5,365 nt of DNA, taken from Prevotella sp. (GTDB lineage Bacteria > Bacteroidota > Bacteroidia > Bacteroidales > Bacteroidaceae). Positions 5,029 to 5,365 of the stretch are shown piece by piece. Positions within the stretch are counted from its first letter, which is position 1, and every line of letters begins with the position of its first letter. The translations under genes were made by a program, and so were the position numbers. Below the pieces are notes generated by a model, which worked only from the letters and a program-made list of their open reading frames with translations, was not told the origin of the DNA and made no database searches. The stretch is from positions 1-5,365 of the forward strand of contig JAGAPI010000031.1 of NCBI GenBank assembly GCA_017623335.1, given 5' to 3'.

Positions 5029-5298
5029 TTAGGCTTCAGCCTCTGTTGCAGGAATTACGGATACAACGCTCTTGTCTCTGCGACCCTTGTGGAAGTTTAC
5101 TACTCCGTCAACGAGTGCATAAAGAGTATCATCCTTACCGATACCTACATTCTTGCCGGGATTGTGGCGAGTACCGCGCTGGCGAACGATAACGTTGCCT
5201 GCAACACATGCCTGACCACCCCAAATCTTAACGCCTAATCTTTGTGAAGCGCTCTCGCGTCCGTTCTTCGAACTACCTACACCTTTTTTATGTGCCAT
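5029..5298 (-). CDS. rpmA: 50S ribosomal protein L27
   Basis: The 89-residue protein is full length for bacterial L27 (bL27), which binds 23S rRNA near the peptidyl-transferase centre, where its N-terminus reaches the P-site tRNA. The start [16 protein letters not shown] (1-16) is the conserved family N-terminus, and [20 protein letters not shown] (33-52) and [16 protein letters not shown] (54-69) are the other diagnostic blocks. The protein begins directly with the mature-type sequence and has no Firmicutes-type N-terminal propeptide. The ATG is fixed by this and by an AGGAGG 8 nt upstream. The gene lies 19 nt after the rplU stop, the usual L21-L27 arrangement. In many Bacteroidales serS follows; here a hairpin and a GH5 gene follow instead. 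Confidence 0.98.
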   Translation of the reverse strand: MAHKKGVGSSKNGRESASQRLGVKIWGGQACVAGNVIVRQRGTRHNPGKNVGIGKDDTLYALVDGVVNFHKGRRDKSVVSVIPATEAEA

Positions 5299-5306
5299 TT
5301 CTTAGT

Positions 5307-5312
5307 CCTCCT
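5307..5312 (-). promoter_or_regulatory. Perfect Shine-Dalgarno of rpmA
   Basis: AGGAGG on the minus strand lies 8 nt before the rpmA ATG, in the rplU-rpmA spacer. Most genes of this phylum lack an SD because the 16S anti-SD is occluded, so a full match here is notable and supports the chosen start. Confidence 0.8.
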
Positions 5313-5317
5313 AATTT

Positions 5318-5365
5318 TTAAGCGATTACTTGTTTGATCTCAATCTCTGTGAACTGCTCACGGTG
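5318..5365 (-). CDS. rplU: 50S ribosomal protein L21, C-terminal 15 residues (5' end outside window)
   Basis: From the window edge the frame reads HREQFTEIEIKQVIA and stops with TAA at 5318-5320. The HR-QFT-I-I-K pattern with a short hydrophobic end matches the L21 (bL21) C-terminus, and the position just upstream of rpmA is where rplU is almost always found. The identification relies on both; the sequence alone is too short. Confidence 0.85.
   Translation of the reverse strand, partial: HREQFTEIEIKQVIA

Overview
The window looks like a chromosomal segment of a Bacteroidales bacterium (phylum Bacteroidota), probably near Prevotella or Muribaculaceae; the genus cannot be fixed from this much sequence. 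Three lines of evidence point there: three copies of the Bacteroidota-type -7 promoter element (TAnnTTTG, here always TACCTTTGCACC), a protein of the Bacteroidales-restricted DUF3256 type, and mostly poor Shine-Dalgarno (SD) signals. Every supported gene lies on the minus strand, so the layout below runs from high to low coordinates, the direction of transcription.

At the right edge are the last 15 codons of rplU (ribosomal protein L21), then complete rpmA (L27) with a perfect AGGAGG SD. A strong 13-bp hairpin, stable only as minus-strand RNA, closes this unit. Next is a secreted GH5 glycoside hydrolase (cellulase / endo-beta-glucanase type) with both catalytic glutamates visible. Beyond it, a well-formed promoter drives two identical tandem tRNA-Lys(CTT) genes, which end at an intrinsic terminator. 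A 15-nt inverted copy of the tRNA 5' end lies upstream of that promoter, just past the GH5 stop.

The centre is a tight three-gene operon: an ABC ATPase with several unusual catalytic motifs, a four-helix FtsX/MacB-type permease that overlaps it by ATGA, and a secreted DUF3256 protein 6 nt further on. The set resembles an envelope mechanotransmission-type ABC machine with a dedicated periplasmic partner. Its substrate and function cannot be read from the sequence, and it is the best candidate here for an undescribed system.

The 319-nt stretch after the operon is not empty. It holds a complete small transcription unit: a promoter with -33 and -7 elements, a 9-bp hairpin with a GUGA tetraloop, and a 10-bp terminator with seven U. 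This predicts a small RNA of about 160 nt. The left end is the first 259 codons of an SO_0444/DUF318-type metal efflux permease, which runs out of the window and has its own promoter.
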